From Panulirus ornatus (Eukaryota; Arthropoda; Malacostraca; Decapoda; Palinuridae), in NCBI RefSeq assembly GCF_036320965.1, contig NC_092286.1, positions 27,441,189 through 27,505,188 on the forward strand: a stretch of 64,000 nt of DNA. Direction: 5' to 3'. The stretch's first letter is position 1. Every line of letters begins with the position of its first letter. Below, piece by piece: positions 1 through 11,496 of the stretch. The notes beneath the pieces are model-generated. The model did not search any database and was not told the origin of the DNA. It saw only the letters and a program-made list of their open reading frames with translations. A program made the translations under genes and the position numbers.

Positions 1-3000
1 CCACTGACAGCACGTCAACCCCGGTATACCACATCGCTCCAATTCACTCTATTCCTTGCCCTCCTTTCACCCTCCTGCATGTTCAGGCCCCGATCACACA
101 AAATCTCTTTCACTCCATCCTTCCACCTCCAATTTGGTCTCCCTCTTCTCCTCGTTCCCTCCACCTCCGACACATATATCCTCTTAGTCAATCTTTCCTC
201 ACTCATTCTCTCCATGTGCCCAAACCACTTCAAAACACCCTCTTCTGCTCTCTCAACCACGCTCTTTTTATTTCCACACATCTCTCTTACCCTTACATTA
301 CTCACTCGATCAAACCACCTCACACCACACATTGTCCTCAAACATCTCATTTCCAGCACATCCATCCTCCTGCGCACAACTCTATCTATAGCCCACGCCT
401 CACAACCATACAACATTGTTGGAACCACTATTCCTTCAAACATACCCATTTTTGCTTTCCGAGATAATGTTCTCGACTTCCACACATTCTTCAAGGCCCC
501 CAGAATTTTCGCCCCCTCCCCCACCCTATGATCCACTTCCGCTTCCATGGTTCCATCCGCTGCCAGATCCACTCCCAGATATCCAAAACACTTCACTTCC
601 TCCAGTTTTTCTCCATTCAAACTCACCTCCCAATTGACTTGACCCTCAACCCTACTGTACCTAATAGCCTTGCTCTTATTCACATTTACTCTTAACTTTC
701 TTCTTCCACACACTTTACCAAACTCAGTCACCAGCTTCTGCAGTTTCTCACATGAATCAGCCACCAGCGCTGTATCATCAGCGAACAACAACAGACTCAC
801 TTCCCAAGCTCTCTCATCCCCAACAGACTTCATACTTGCCCCTCTTTCCAAAACTCTTGCATTTACCTCCCTAACAACCCCATCCATAAACAAATTAAAC
901 AACCATGGAGACATCACACACCCCTGCCGCAAACCTACATTCACTGAGAACCAATCACTCTCCTCTCTTCCTACACGTACACATGCCTTACATCCTCGAT
1001 AAAAACTCTGCTTCTAACAACTTTCCTCCCACACCATATATTCTTAATACCTTCCACAGAGCATCTCTATCAACTATCATATGCCTTCTCCAGATCCATA
1101 AATGCTACATACAAATCCATTTGCTTTTCTAAGTATTTCTCACATACATTCTTCAAAGCAAACACCCGATCCACACATCCTCTACCACTTCTGAAACCAC
1201 TCTGCTCTTCCCCAATCTGATGCTCTGTACATGCCTTCACCCTCTCAATCAATACCCTCCCATATAATTTACCAGGAATACTCAACAAACTTATACCTCT
1301 GTAATTTGAGCACTCACTCTTATCCCCTTTGCCTTTGTACAATGGCACTATGCACACATTCCGCCAATCCTCAGGCACCTCACCATGGGTCATACATACA
1401 TTAAATAACCTTACCAACCAGTCGACAATACAGTCACCCCCTTTTTTAATAAATTCCACTGCAATACCATCCAAACCTGCTGCCTTGCCGGCTTTCATCT
1501 TCCGCAAAGCTTTCACTACCTCTTCTCTGTTTACCAAATCATTTTCCCTAACCCTCTCACTTTGCACACCACCTCGACCAAAACACCCTATATCTGCCAC
1601 TCTATCATCAAACACATTCAACAAACCTTCAAAATACTCACTCCATCTCCTTCTCACATCACCACTACTTGTTATCACCTCCCCATTTGCGCCCTTCACT
1701 GAAGTTCCCATTTGCTCCCTTGTCTTACGCACTTTATTTACCTCCTTCCAGAACATCTTTTTATTCTCCCTAAAATTTAATGATACTTTCTCACCCCAAC
1801 TCTCATTTGCCCTTTTTTTTACCTCTTGCACCCTTCTCTTGACCTCCTGTCTCTTTCTTTTATACGTCTCCCACTCAATTGCATTTTTTCCCTGCAAAAA
1901 TCGTCCAAATGCCTCTCTCTTCTCTTTCACTAATACTCTTACTTCTTCATCCCACCACTCACTACCCTTTCTAATCAACCCACCTCCCACTCTTCTCATG
2001 CCACAAGCATCTTTTGTGCAATCCATCACTGATTCCCTAAATACATCCCATTCCTCCCCCACTCCCCTTACTTCCATTGTTCTCACCTTTTTCCATTCTG
2101 TACTCAGTCTCTCCTGGTACTTCCTCACACAAGTCTCCTTCCCAAGCTCACTTACTCTCACCACCCTCTTCACCCCAACATTCACTCTTCTTTTCTGAAA
2201 ACCCATACAAATCTTCACCTTAGCCTCCACAAGATAATGATCAGACATCCCTCCAGTTGCACCTCTCAGCACATTAACATCCAAAAGTCTCTCTTTCGCA
2301 CGCCTGTCAATTAACACGTAATCCAATAATGCTCTCTGGCCATCTCTCCTACTTACATAAGTATACTTATGTATATCTCGCTTTTTAAACCAGGTATTCC
2401 CAATCATCAGTCCTTTTTCAGCACATAAATCTACAAGCTCTTCACCATTTCCATTTACAACACTGAACACCCCATGTATACCAATTATTCCCTCAACTGC
2501 CACATTACTCACCTTTGCATTCAAATCACCCATCACTATAACCCGGTCTCGTGCATCAAAACCACTAACACACTCATTCAGCTGTTCCCAAAACACTTGC
2601 CTCTCATGATCTTTCTTCTCATGCCCAGGTGCATATGCACCAATAATCACCCACCTCTCTCCATCAACTTTCAGTTTTACCCATATTAATTGGGAATTTA
2701 CTTTCTTACATTCTATCACATACTCCCACAACTCCTGTTTCAGGAGTATTGCTACTCCTTCCCTTGCTCTTGTCCTCTCACTAACCCCTGACTTTACTCC
2801 CCAGACATTCCCAAACCACTCTTCCCCTTTACCCTTGAGCTTCATTTCACTCAGAGCCAAAACATCCAGGTTCCTTTCCTCAAACATACTACCTATCTCT
2901 CCTTTTTTCACATCTTGGTTACATCCACACACATTTAGGCACCCCACTCTGAGCCTTCGAGGAGGATGAGCACTCCCCGCGTGACTCCTTCTTCTGTTTC

Positions 3001-3125
3001 CCATTTTAGAAAGTTAATACAAGGAGGGGAGGATTTCTGGCCCCCTGCTCCCGTCCCCTCTAGTCGCTTTCTACGACACGCGAGGAATACGTGGGAAGTA
3101 TTCTTTCACCCCTATCCCCAGGGAT
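1..3125 (-). mobile_element. RTE-type LINE, subfamily A, copy 1, near full length (3' end leaves the window)
   Basis: Most complete LINE in the window. Read on the minus strand it starts with a 5' UTR of about 120 nt (3005-3125) beginning with the hairpin-forming TATCCCTGGGGATA. The EN-RT ORF follows from ATG at 3004, and the subfamily-A stop TGA is at 15-17. The 3' UTR is cut off by the window edge. Upstream of the 5' end lies a mixed (TA)/(AC) microsatellite. The 5' UTR is nearly the same as the head of the SINE-like elements at 13061, 43558 and 57630. Assignment to the RTE clade rests on the order EN then RT in one ORF and on the RT motif spacing, read by eye. Confidence 0.9.
15..3004 (-). 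pseudogene. LINE endonuclease-reverse transcriptase polyprotein, frameshifted (copy 1)
   Basis: Would encode the replication protein of the LINE: nick the target, then copy the element RNA from the nick. Residues 1-644 (3004-1070) are open. The start MGNRRRSHAG follows a 5' UTR found in other copies. APE-type EN signatures in order: GCLNVCG, LALSEMKLKG (catalytic E), IIGAYAPGHEK, VIVMGDLNAKV, LLDYVLIDRR and GMSDHYLVEAK. RT follows with GKAAGLDGIAVEF, NYRGISLLSIPGK, and motif A FMDLEKAYD. The frame then breaks: relative to other copies there is a 2-nt loss near 1074 and a 5-nt loss near 1007. Reading resumes at 944 with motif B (GLRQGCVMSPW), motif C (FADDTALVAD) and the C-terminus ending YRG at 15. 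The expected length of about 1,000 residues fits RTE elements. Not functional as written. Confidence 0.9.
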
Positions 3126-3127
3126 AA

Positions 3128-3130
3128 TAT

Positions 3131-3185
<55 letters not shown>

Positions 3186-3197
3186 TATATATACATA
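3128..3197. repeat. (AC)n/(TA)n microsatellite at the LINE copy 1 5' end
   Basis: Uninterrupted AC repeats with flanking TATATACA directly abut the 5' UTR of LINE copy 1. Similar TA-rich simple repeats adjoin the heads of the SINE-like elements at 13061 and 30922. Confidence 0.9.
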
Positions 3198-6173
3198 TGA
3201 AAAATGTAAGAAACAATTTAGAAACTGAAACTTCTAGCTTGAAATGAATGTCTTTACATTTAATTCTGGTAAACTGTAACTTCTAAAGGTGACAAGAATT
3301 TCAAAAACGAGATGATGAGCAAGGAGCAGCCACATTGCTGAAGTTATTTATCATTCTTTTTTATCCACAAAATGCAGACAAGAATTGGAAAGAAACAACT
3401 GGCGATGCTGATGGAGTCATAAATGATGACACTATGGGGAGAAAAAGGAGAGAGGCAGTCTGTGATGCTGAGGGGATGTCAAGTAATGACACCTCTGTGG
3501 ACAGAGACAAGAGAGAGATAGTCAGTGATACTGCTGCCATGAATTTGTCTTAGGAATATGACAGTAACAATAACAAGAAAGTCAAACAAGCAATGAGAAA
3601 AAGCTGGGTGAAATCAACAACATTTTTGCTATGCAGGATTGTGGCTTCATTTGATGCCCAGGAATCTCTAGACAGACCTTATTTGGGTAGGTTCCAAGGG
3701 CCTTTAAAACAAAAGAGTTGGTGATAATGATCACATTCCATTTGTTTCCATACCATCCTGTTTTCCACATTTGTCATGATTAGATAATAGATGATGAGAT
3801 ATCTTGGGGATGGAACCTAAGTCTAAAGACAAAATCCATTTATGTTTCATATACAACTTATACACATAGCTGAAGGTTATGTATACAATATTTTTGATAA
3901 TCTTCTGCATGAAACAAAGTTTGTGTAGCACCGAACCATCAGAAAGCTAAGGTGACAATGTCAGCCGCCCATGTGGACAATCTGTGGTTGTTTGGCATCG
4001 CTTTCAATCCTGACTCTGAATTTATATGCCACTGATAAGCAATCATTTTCTTGCACTTATTCACACAGGGCAGAGAATAGGCAAAAAAACACAGTGAATA
4101 ATGCACATAGGTCTAGCGGTGATGATGGTTTATAACAAATTGACGCCAACAGATCGTCAGAGCCCAGTGTGGGCAAGTGAATTAAGGTGTGGAATTTTCC
4201 ACTTGTGACATGTCACCACTCAAAAAGTTTCAGATTTCAAAGTAGGGATGCTTAACCTGTAGGTGAATGTTGGAAATTGGAGATGTGAGTGGACGAGGAT
4301 ATGATAACGCAACTACTATGGCTGGTGTGCACTTGGACATGTAGCAGGGAATTTGAAGTAAAAATCCCAAGTCTGCATTTTTTCCATGTGACAACCTTCC
4401 TTTAAACTTAGGTGAGGTGCATGCTGCTCAAACTTCTGTTAGTACCATCACTTTCTTAGGAATTCCTCAGTGCATCTGCACCTTTTCCTCTTTCACACAC
4501 CCTGGAAAAGTAAAAAGCCTAAGCATACAGTAAAATACTAAACACAGTGGTGATACTATCCTGATGTTATTGCAATGGTAAAAGGTTGCAAGGCTATCAC
4601 TGAAGCCCAAGAAGACCTTTGCGCACAGAAGACCGAGTCATATGACACAAGATTTGACAATGTCTGCCTCTTGTCAACCACTCTGCAGTGCATTTTCTTT
4701 TTACACATCTTTGCTTCTGGTGTCAATTTCTGAAGGAGACAGATGATATTCAGCATTTCCTCAAATGCCCAGCATGAGTCTCTGTATTTTCTCTCCCCAG
4801 TTCATTGTCTTGGCCCTGTTCTTTGAGTGTGAAAAGGGGAACTTGTTGAGCAAACACCAAGGAAAGCAACATTGCTCATCACTACTCTGAATATTACCAA
4901 TGAGCAAAGAGTCAAAAGTCAGAAAATGGCTGAAGAAAAAGCTTGTCTCTGATTTTCTCTGCAAGAAGGGATTAGGTGTGAACACCTGAAAGTTATTGAC
5001 CTTTTCCACCAAGAAATGGAGAAGAGATTAGTGCTCCTAAGGAGATCATGGGATATATTTGCCTCCTTCACCAACATAAAGCCAGTCTTAGATCAGTATC
5101 ATGCTGCAACCCAAAAGCTTACCAGCACTTATGATGACATTGCTACCACTCCTCTGAAAGAGGTGGAGCATCTCTGGCACCTTATTGTCAACTTTGAAAA
5201 AAAAAAAAAATCTAGAGAAAAGTATGTGGTCACAGAACACCAGTGACATAATCAAGTGGGGTTGGAGGACTTGTTCCCTTACCTGATAATCACCTTGATG
5301 GTGTTCCTGAAAATGAGAATTATCAAAGCCATCTGTGAGCAAAACTTATAGTCCTACTTGTGCTGGACAAGTAGGCCAAGAATGGCCGATAAACCCGTTG
5401 AACCTTTGCAATGAGTGAGAGCTCACTAATGCCATAATTAAGTACTGTGACTGATAAAGTGGCTTCTCTTAAAAGCTCAACAAATCAGTGTGTTACTGAA
5501 ACTGGCAAGCTAGTGTTTGTCTTGCCATAGTCATTAGTTCATCATTTATAACAATAATCTTCAATGTTTAAATCAGTGTAGCACCCACCTTACCTGACTT
5601 TTCGTTCCTCTCATTTGCATTAATGAATTTGCACTAATCCTGACTGCTTTAATTTGGTTACAGTACTATTTGTCTTGCATACACGTATAAATGCTTTTTA
5701 ATCTATTCATGATTTTGTGTAATACATGTATATCTACCCTTAATGTTTTGTTTTTCATTACTGCAGAGAAAACTACTACTTTCCCCCCAAAAAATACAAT
5801 GGCCTTGGATGTTTTTCTTAAATCATCTTGCCATTCATTTGGTTTAATCTCTAGAAGAATCAAATCCATGAGTTCAATGTATAATGAAAAAAATAGAAAC
5901 CTGATACCAGTTACAGCAGAAGTTACCAAGAAGTTGGGGAGGCATTTCATTTTATTTTCTTGATGCTTGGACCTAAATACCACTTACATATAATATGTCA
6001 CTTGTGGTGTGAGGTTTTCAAAAAATGACAAAAACAAAAGAAGACATAAACAAAGTGCACATAAATAGCCATGTGCAGTGATCATACGTTTGAGTGAGAA
6101 AGATAAAGCTGCTATTCCAAACAAAAATATCCAAATGTTCATGTCTGAACTGGCTGAAAATTGACTTGAGGAT
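3198..6173. other. Unassigned stretch between LINE copies
   Basis: About 3 kb of AT-rich, apparently low-copy sequence with no second copy in the window. Open frames here are short (under 110 residues) and I recognise none. The plus strand at 4565-5240 contains a broken protein-like run (TESYDTRFDNV, then ATG at 5016 with about 76 codons ending before poly-A-like AAAAAA). It might be a decayed transposase or a pseudogene, but I could not identify it. A plausible splice acceptor (pyrimidine tract then ATGCAG at about 3377) precedes a 58-codon open run at 3378-3553. Presumably intron or intergenic DNA. Confidence 0.4.
3404..3540 (+). repeat. Imperfect 60/63-bp tandem repeat in a charged open run
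   Basis: Unit 1 (3404-3463, 60 bp) and unit 2 (3464-3526, 63 bp) both begin GATGCTGA and carry AATGA-GACAC and AGA-rich blocks. A third partial unit starts at 3527. In the plus frame they read as acidic/basic repeats (DADGV..NDDT, then DAEGMSSNDTS, then SDTAAM) before a TAG. This could be a relic of a repeat-containing exon. No function can be named. Confidence 0.45.
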
Positions 6174-7388
6174 AAGAGGATATTCATTTTATTTATTTAT
6201 TTTGCTTTGTCGCTGTCTCCCGTGTTAGCGAGGTAGCGCAAGCAAACAGACGAAAGAATGGCCCAACCCACCCACATACACATGTATATACATACACGTC
6301 CACACCCGCAAATATACATACCTATACATCTCAATGTATACATATATATACCCACACAGACATATACATTTATACCCATGTACACAATTCATACTGTCTG
6401 CCTTTATTCATTCCCATCGTCACCTCGCCACACATGGAATAACAACACCCTCCCCCCTCATGTGTGCGGGATAGCACTAGGAAAAGACAACAAAGGCCCC
6501 ATTCATTCACACTCAGTCTCTAGCTGTCATGTAATAATGCACTGAAACCACAGCTCCCTTTCAACATCCAGGCCCCACAAAACTTTCCATGGTTTACCCC
6601 AGACGCTTCACATGCCCTGGTTCAATCCATTGACAGCACGTCGACCCCGGTATACCACATCGTTCCAATTCACTCTATTCCTTGCACGCCTTTCACCCTC
6701 CTGCATGTTCAGGCCCCGATCACTCAAAATCATTTTCACTCCAACTTTCCACCTCCAATTTGGTCTCCCACTTCTCGTTCCCTCCATCTCTGACACATAT
6801 ATCCTCTTGGTCAATCTTTCCTCACTCATTCTCTTCATGTGACCAAACCATTTCAAAACACCCTCTTCTGCTCTCTCAACCACGCTCTTTTTATTTCCAC
6901 ACATCTCTCTTACCCTATTATTACTTACTCGATCAAACCACCTCACACCACACATTGTCCTCAAACATCTCATTTCCAGCACATCCACCCTCCTGCGCAC
7001 AACTCTATCCATAGCCCACGCTTTGCGACCATACAACATTGTTGGAACCACTATTCCTTCAAACATACCCATTTTTGCTCTCTGAGATAATGTTCTCGAC
7101 TTCCACATGTTCTTCAAGATTCCCAGAATTTTCACCCCCTCCCCCACCCTATGATTCACTTCCGCTTCCATGGTTCCATCCGCTGCCAAATCCACTCCCA
7201 GATATCTAAAACATTTCACTTCCTCCAGTTTATCTCCATTCAAACTTACCTCCCAATTTACTTGACCCTCAACCCTACTGTACCTAATAACCTTACTCTT
7301 ATTCACATTTACTCTCAACTTTCTTCTTTCACACACTTTACCAAACTCAGTCACCAGCTTCTGCAGTTTCTCACAAGAGGATATTCAT
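6174..7388 (-). mobile_element. 5'-truncated LINE-B copy with perfect 14-bp target-site duplication
   Basis: Element body 6188-7374 is flanked by identical 14-bp repeats AAGAGGATATTCAT (6174-6187 and 7375-7388), a textbook target-primed insertion. Minus-strand order: truncated RT starting near the codons for KLVTEFGKVC, the C-terminal region, the long-type 3' UTR, and a tail ending GACAAAGC then (TAAA)n at 6188-6203. It fixes the true 3' end of the LINE. Confidence 0.93.
6608..7354 (-). pseudogene. C-terminal LINE RT fragment (5'-truncated copy)
   Basis: Open for 248 codons but lacks EN and RT motifs A-C because the insertion is 5' truncated. Visible parts: motif D region (LRVNVNKSKV), motif E-like CFRYLGVDL, the conserved LYG-x-x-AWAMDRV block, LEMRCLRTMCGVRWFDRVSN, LKWFGHMKRMSEERL and SGRPNWRW. 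The extended subfamily-B end RRAVNGLNQGM is present. One codon is missing in the GTRRSGRPN segment. Dead on arrival. Confidence 0.9.
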
Positions 7389-7439
7389 GATTAATGATAA
7401 TTTTTAGTAACATCAGTATGATGTATAATTTTTAACGAC

Positions 7440-8010
7440 ACCATAAAACTTCCAGTCTTGCAATTTGCTTGAGTTTTATGTTTCAAAAAGTTCACAACAT
7501 GGTAAAGCTTCTAAAGGCTAACAGTTTACTCAAGCTTTATAAATTTTTAAAAGTTTCACAGCCAGGTAAAGCTTGTATAAGTTAGAAATTTACTAAAGCT
7601 TCAGTTATCAATAGTTAGCAATTTGCTAAAGTTCCTGAAGTTTAAAAGCATGGTTAAGCTATTAAAGTCTAGCAGTCTACTAAAGTTCAATACATTTAAG
7701 AATATGGTAAAGATTCTTTAGTTTAGCAGTTTGCTAAAGTTTCATAAATTTAAGAATATGGTAAAGATTCTATAGTCTAGCAATTTGCTAAAGTTTCATA
7801 AACTTAAGAACATGGTAAAGATTCTATGGTCTACCAATTTGCTAGTTCTATAAGTTGAAGAAAATGGTTAAGATTTTATAGTCTAGCATTTTGCTAAAGT
7901 TCCATAAGCTTAGGAGCATGGTAAAGATTCTATAATCTAGCAGTGTGCTAAAATTCCATAAGTTTATGAGCATGTTAAAGATTCTGTGGTCTAGCAATTT
8001 GCTCATGCTA
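7440..8010. repeat. Degenerate minisatellite, unit about 54 bp
   Basis: Roughly ten head-to-tail units, each built around GGTAAAGATTCTATAGTC, AGCAATTTGCTAAAG and TTCATAA. The right-hand six units (from about 7690) are the most regular at 50-55 bp, and units to the left are more diverged. It begins soon after the right TSD of the LINE-B copy. No coding frame persists through it. Confidence 0.8.
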
Positions 8011-8588
8011 CTAGCTTCAGATTTCTCTGGTTATGCAGCAACTTAACATTTTCATTAAAAATTTATATGGTTGAGCAGCAGCACATTCTTGACCGATGTA
8101 AAAGCTGCTTGGGCTGCAAATGCTTTGAAAGCCTCATAAGCTTTGAATGATTCAAAAGTTTTAGGTAAGCCTTCAGATTACCAGCATCTAACTTTGCTGT
8201 TAAGAAAAAAAAATTCATGATTCTCAGAAGCTGGATTTCTAAGCCACACATATGAAACTAAGATAGGGGAATTTATGAATTAGTTTTACAATTATATGGA
8301 AGTGAAGCTTTTTCTCAAGTTATAAATTAAACTTCCATATATTTCGTCATAATGAACTAAATATTCGGATTACATACTTTTTCCAGGTACAAATCCATGT
8401 TGGTCTATGAATGTTGTTCTTGTTTAGATGTTCTATGTCCTTTTATCACCCTTTCAAAGACCTTCACTACATGCAGAGTTAAGCTAAACAGACTAGTTTG
8501 AATCCTTTTTGAACCGGTTACATATGCCATTTTGTGAAAGTTTGCAATTTTGCTTTTATCAAGACTTTATCAGACGAAACTGGGAGTT
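8011..8588. other. AT-rich stretch without recognisable features
   Basis: Between the minisatellite and old element fragments. Only short chance open frames on either strand; nothing recognised. Confidence 0.4.
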
Positions 8589-8745
8589 GAGGGGTCCAAC
8601 CCCAGCAACTACCCCTCTTAGTCACCTTCTATACCATACCAGGGATATGAAGGTCAATTATTTCTCCTCTTTCATAGGGGATGCTATTTCCTGTGTGGCA
8701 AGGTAGCGACAGGAATGGATGATGGTAAGCAAATATGAATATGTA
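8589..8745. mobile_element. Old, diverged SINE/LINE end fragments
   Basis: 8589-8682 aligns by eye with the reverse complement of the SINE/LINE 5' head (TTAGTCACCTTCTA, then AGGGATA, then CTCCTCTTTCATAGGGGA), roughly 70% alike. 8683-8745 resembles the plus-strand LINE 3' UTR (CTGTGTGGCAAGGTAGCGA, then GGAATG). Suggests activity of this family long before the young copies. Confidence 0.5.
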
Positions 8746-8747
8746 TC

Positions 8748-8905
8748 TTTTTTTTATTATACTTTGTTGCTCTCTCCCATGTTAGCAAGGTAGCGCAAGG
8801 AAACAGATGAAAGAATGGCCCAACCCACCCACATACACATGTATATATGTACACATCCACACATGCACATATACATACCTATACATCTCAACTTATACAT
8901 ATATA
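8748..8905 (-). mobile_element. LINE 3' UTR-only insertion (severely 5' truncated)
   Basis: Contains only the terminal part of the LINE 3' UTR: the tail core (revcomp of CTCTCCCATGTTAGCAAGG), ATGGCCCAACCCACCCACA, then TACACATG-type microsatellite. Ends abruptly at 8905 against an unrelated repeat unit. A clear TSD was not found. Confidence 0.75.
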
Positions 8906-9111
8906 GGTAAGGCTCACAATTTTGCGCGTGATCAAGATATTCCTATGAGTCCACGGGGAAAATGAAACATGAAAAGTTCCCAAGTGCACTTTCGTGTAAT
9001 AATCAGATCATCAGGGGAGACACAAGAGAGAAATATAACAGTCAGTTGATGTACATCGAAGAGACGAAGCTAGGACGCCATTTGGTAAACGTGATTGTCC
9101 CGAGGATTATA
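8906..9111 (+). repeat. Distinct about 206-bp repeat-like block of unknown class
   Basis: Sharp edges on both sides between two LINE fragments. It contains GCGCGTGATCAAGATATTCC near the left edge and GAGACGAAGCTAGGACGCC near the right. I recall similar blocks as dispersed repeats in other invertebrate genomes, but no second copy lies in this window and I cannot verify it. It forms part of a chance open frame with the LINE to its right. Confidence 0.4.
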
Positions 9112-9997
9112 CATATGGGTATGTTTGAAGGAATAGTGGTTCCAACAATGTTGTATGGTTGCGAGGCGTGGGCTATGGATAGAGTTGTGCACAGGAGGGT
9201 GGATGTGCTGGAAATGAGATGTTTGAGGACAATGTGTGGTATGAGGTGGTTTGATCGAGTAAGTAATGTAAGGGCAAGAGAGATGAGTGGAAATAAAAAG
9301 AGCGTGGTTGAGAGAGCAGAAGAGGGTGTTTTGAAATGGTTTGGGTGCATGGAGAGAATGAGTGAGGAAAGATTGACCAAGAGGATATATGTGTCGGAGG
9401 TGGAGGGAACGAGGAGAAGTGGGAGACCAAATTGAAGGTGGAAAGATGGAGTGAAAAAGATTTTGAGTGATCGGGGCCTGAACATGCAGGAGGGTGAAAG
9501 GCGGGCAAGGAATAGAGTGAATTGGATCGATGTGGTATACCGGGGTTGACGTCTGTCAGTGGATTGAATCAGGGCATGTGAAGCGTCTGGGGTAAACCAT
9601 GGAAAGTTCTGTGGGGCCTGGATGTGGAAAGGGAGCTGTGGTTTCGGGCATTTTTGCATGACAGCTAGAGACTGAGTGTGAACGAATGGGGCCTTTGTTG
9701 TCTTTTCCTAGCACTACCTCGCACACATGAGGGGGGAGGGGGATGGTATTCCATGTGTGGCGAGGTGGCGATGGGAATGAATGAAGGCAGACAGTGTGAA
9801 TTGTGTGCATGGGTATATATGTATGTGTCTGTGTGTGTATATATATGTGTACATTGAGATGTATAGGTATGTATATTTGTGTGTGTGGACGTGTATGTAT
9901 ATACATGTGTATGGGGGTGGGTTGGGCCATTTCTTTCGTGTGTTTCCTTGCGCTACCTCGCAAACGCGGGAGACAGTGACAAAGCAAAATAAAATAA
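9112..9997 (+). mobile_element. 5'-truncated LINE copy with full long 3' UTR
   Basis: Starts at the codons for MGMFEGIVVPTMLYGCEAW. A TGG-to-TGA change at 9433-9435 stops the frame early in the GRPNWRW motif. The C-terminal stop is the subfamily-A TGA, yet the 3' UTR is the long form, so this copy is intermediate. The 3' UTR (9548-9997) includes a 16-bp imperfect hairpin (9714-9768) and the terminal core CGCTACCTCGCAAACGCGGG (9951-9970), then AAATAAAT and a (TA)n tract. Confidence 0.9.
9714..9768 (+). other. LINE 3' UTR stem-loop
   Basis: CACACATG (9722-9729) pairs with CATGTGTG (9752-9759). CTACCTCG (9714-9721) pairs with CGAGGTGG (9761-9768) with one G-U pair, leaving G9760 bulged and a purine-rich loop of about 22 nt. 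Present in every long-type 3' UTR here, though weakened at 38254-38306. It may help the RT recognise element RNA; that is inference. Confidence 0.55.
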
Positions 9998-10347
<350 letters not shown>

Positions 10348-10352
<5 letters not shown>

Positions 10353-11496
10353 ATATGTATGTGAGAAATACTTAGAAAAGCAAATGGATTTGTATGTAGC
10401 ATTTATGGATCTGGAGAAGGCATATGATAGAGTTGATAGAGATGCTCTGTGGAAGGTATTAAGAATATATGGTGTGGGAGGAAAGTTGTTAGAAGCAGTG
10501 AAAAGTTTTTATCGAGGATGTAAGGCATGTGTACGTGTAGGAAGAGAGGAAAGTGATTGGTTCTCAGTGAATGTAGGTTTGCGGCAGGGGTGTGTGATGT
10601 CTCCATGGTTGTTTAATTTGTTTATGGATGGGGTTGTTAGGGAGGTAAATGCAAGAGTTTTGGAAAGAGGGGCAAGTATGAAGTCTGTTGGGGATGAGAG
10701 AGCTTGGGAAGTGAGTCAGTTGTTGTTCGCTGATGATACAGCGCTGGTGGCTGATTCATGTGAGAAACTGCAGAAGCTGGTGACTGAGTTTGGAAAAGTG
10801 TGTGGAAGAAGAAAGTTAAGAGTAAATGTGAATAAGAGTAAGGTTATTAGGTACAGTAGGGTTGAGGGTCAAGTCAATTGGGAGGTGAGTTTGAATGGAG
10901 AAAAACTGGAGGAAGTGAAGTGTTTTAGATATCTGGGAGTGGATCTGGCAGCGGATGGAACCATGGAAGCGGAAGTGGATCATAGGGTGGGGGAGGGAGC
11001 GAAAATCCTGGGGGCCTTGAAGAATGTGTGGAAGTCGAGAACATTATCTCGGAAAGCAAAAATGGGTATGTTTGAAGGAATAGTGGTTCCAACAATGTTG
11101 TATGGTTGCGAGGCGTGGGCTATGGATAGAGTTGTGCGCAGGAGGATGGATGTGCTGGAAATGAGATGTTTGAGGACAATGTGTGGTGTGAGGTGGTTTG
11201 ATCGAGTGAGTAACGTAAGGGTAAGAGAGATGTGTGGAAATAAAAAGAGCGTGGTTGAGAGAGCAGAAGAGGGTGTTTTGAAATGGTTTGGGCACATGGA
11301 GAGGATGAGTGAGGAAAGATTGACCAAGAGGATATATGTGTCGGAGGTGGAGGGAACAAGGAGAAGAGGGAGACCAAATTGGAGGTGGAAAGATGGAGTG
11401 AAAAATATTTTGTGTGATCGGGGCCTGAACATGCAGGAGGGTGAAAGGAGGGCAAGGAATAGAGTGAATGGGAGCGATGTGGTATACCGGGGTTGA
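10348..11496 (+). pseudogene. LINE RT (motif A to C-terminus), open but truncated
   Basis: The frame is open from upstream of the element (10318) to 11496, including SINE-derived codons. RT motif A (AFMDLEKAYDRVDRDALW), B (GLRQGCVMSPWLFNLFMDG), C (LLFADDTALVADS), D (LRVNVNKSKV) and E (CFRYLGVDL) are all intact, as is the C-terminus with LKWFGHMERMSEERL and GRPNWRWKDGV. EN and the RT N-terminal motifs are missing, so it is not an autonomous element. One of the best-preserved RT cores here. Confidence 0.88.

Noticed and set aside
79..531. Long frames antisense to LINE copies, rich in S, T, P, L and H (here and at 12580, 15063, 23046, 27276, 33053, 42873, 62977)
   Set aside because: They recur wherever the LINE C-terminus lies on the other strand and end where the LINE ends. 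They are shadows caused by the LINE's codon composition.
3005..3125. Canonical HDV-type ribozyme in the LINE 5' UTR
   Set aside because: A P1 pairing can be drawn, but it competes with the AATAC/GTATT stem and no consistent P2/P3/P1.1 set was found. Left as a question only.
5016..5246. Short plus-strand frame as a host gene
   Set aside because: Only 76 codons, ends in an A-run, no domain or splice partner. Kept as unassigned sequence.
6258..6545. Small protein genes in the TACACATGTATATACAT regions
   Set aside because: These are LINE 3' UTR microsatellites present at each copy; no start context or conservation.
8063..8251. Possible exon in the stretch right of the minisatellite
   Set aside because: No splice signals or domain, and the residues look like chance reading of AT-rich DNA.
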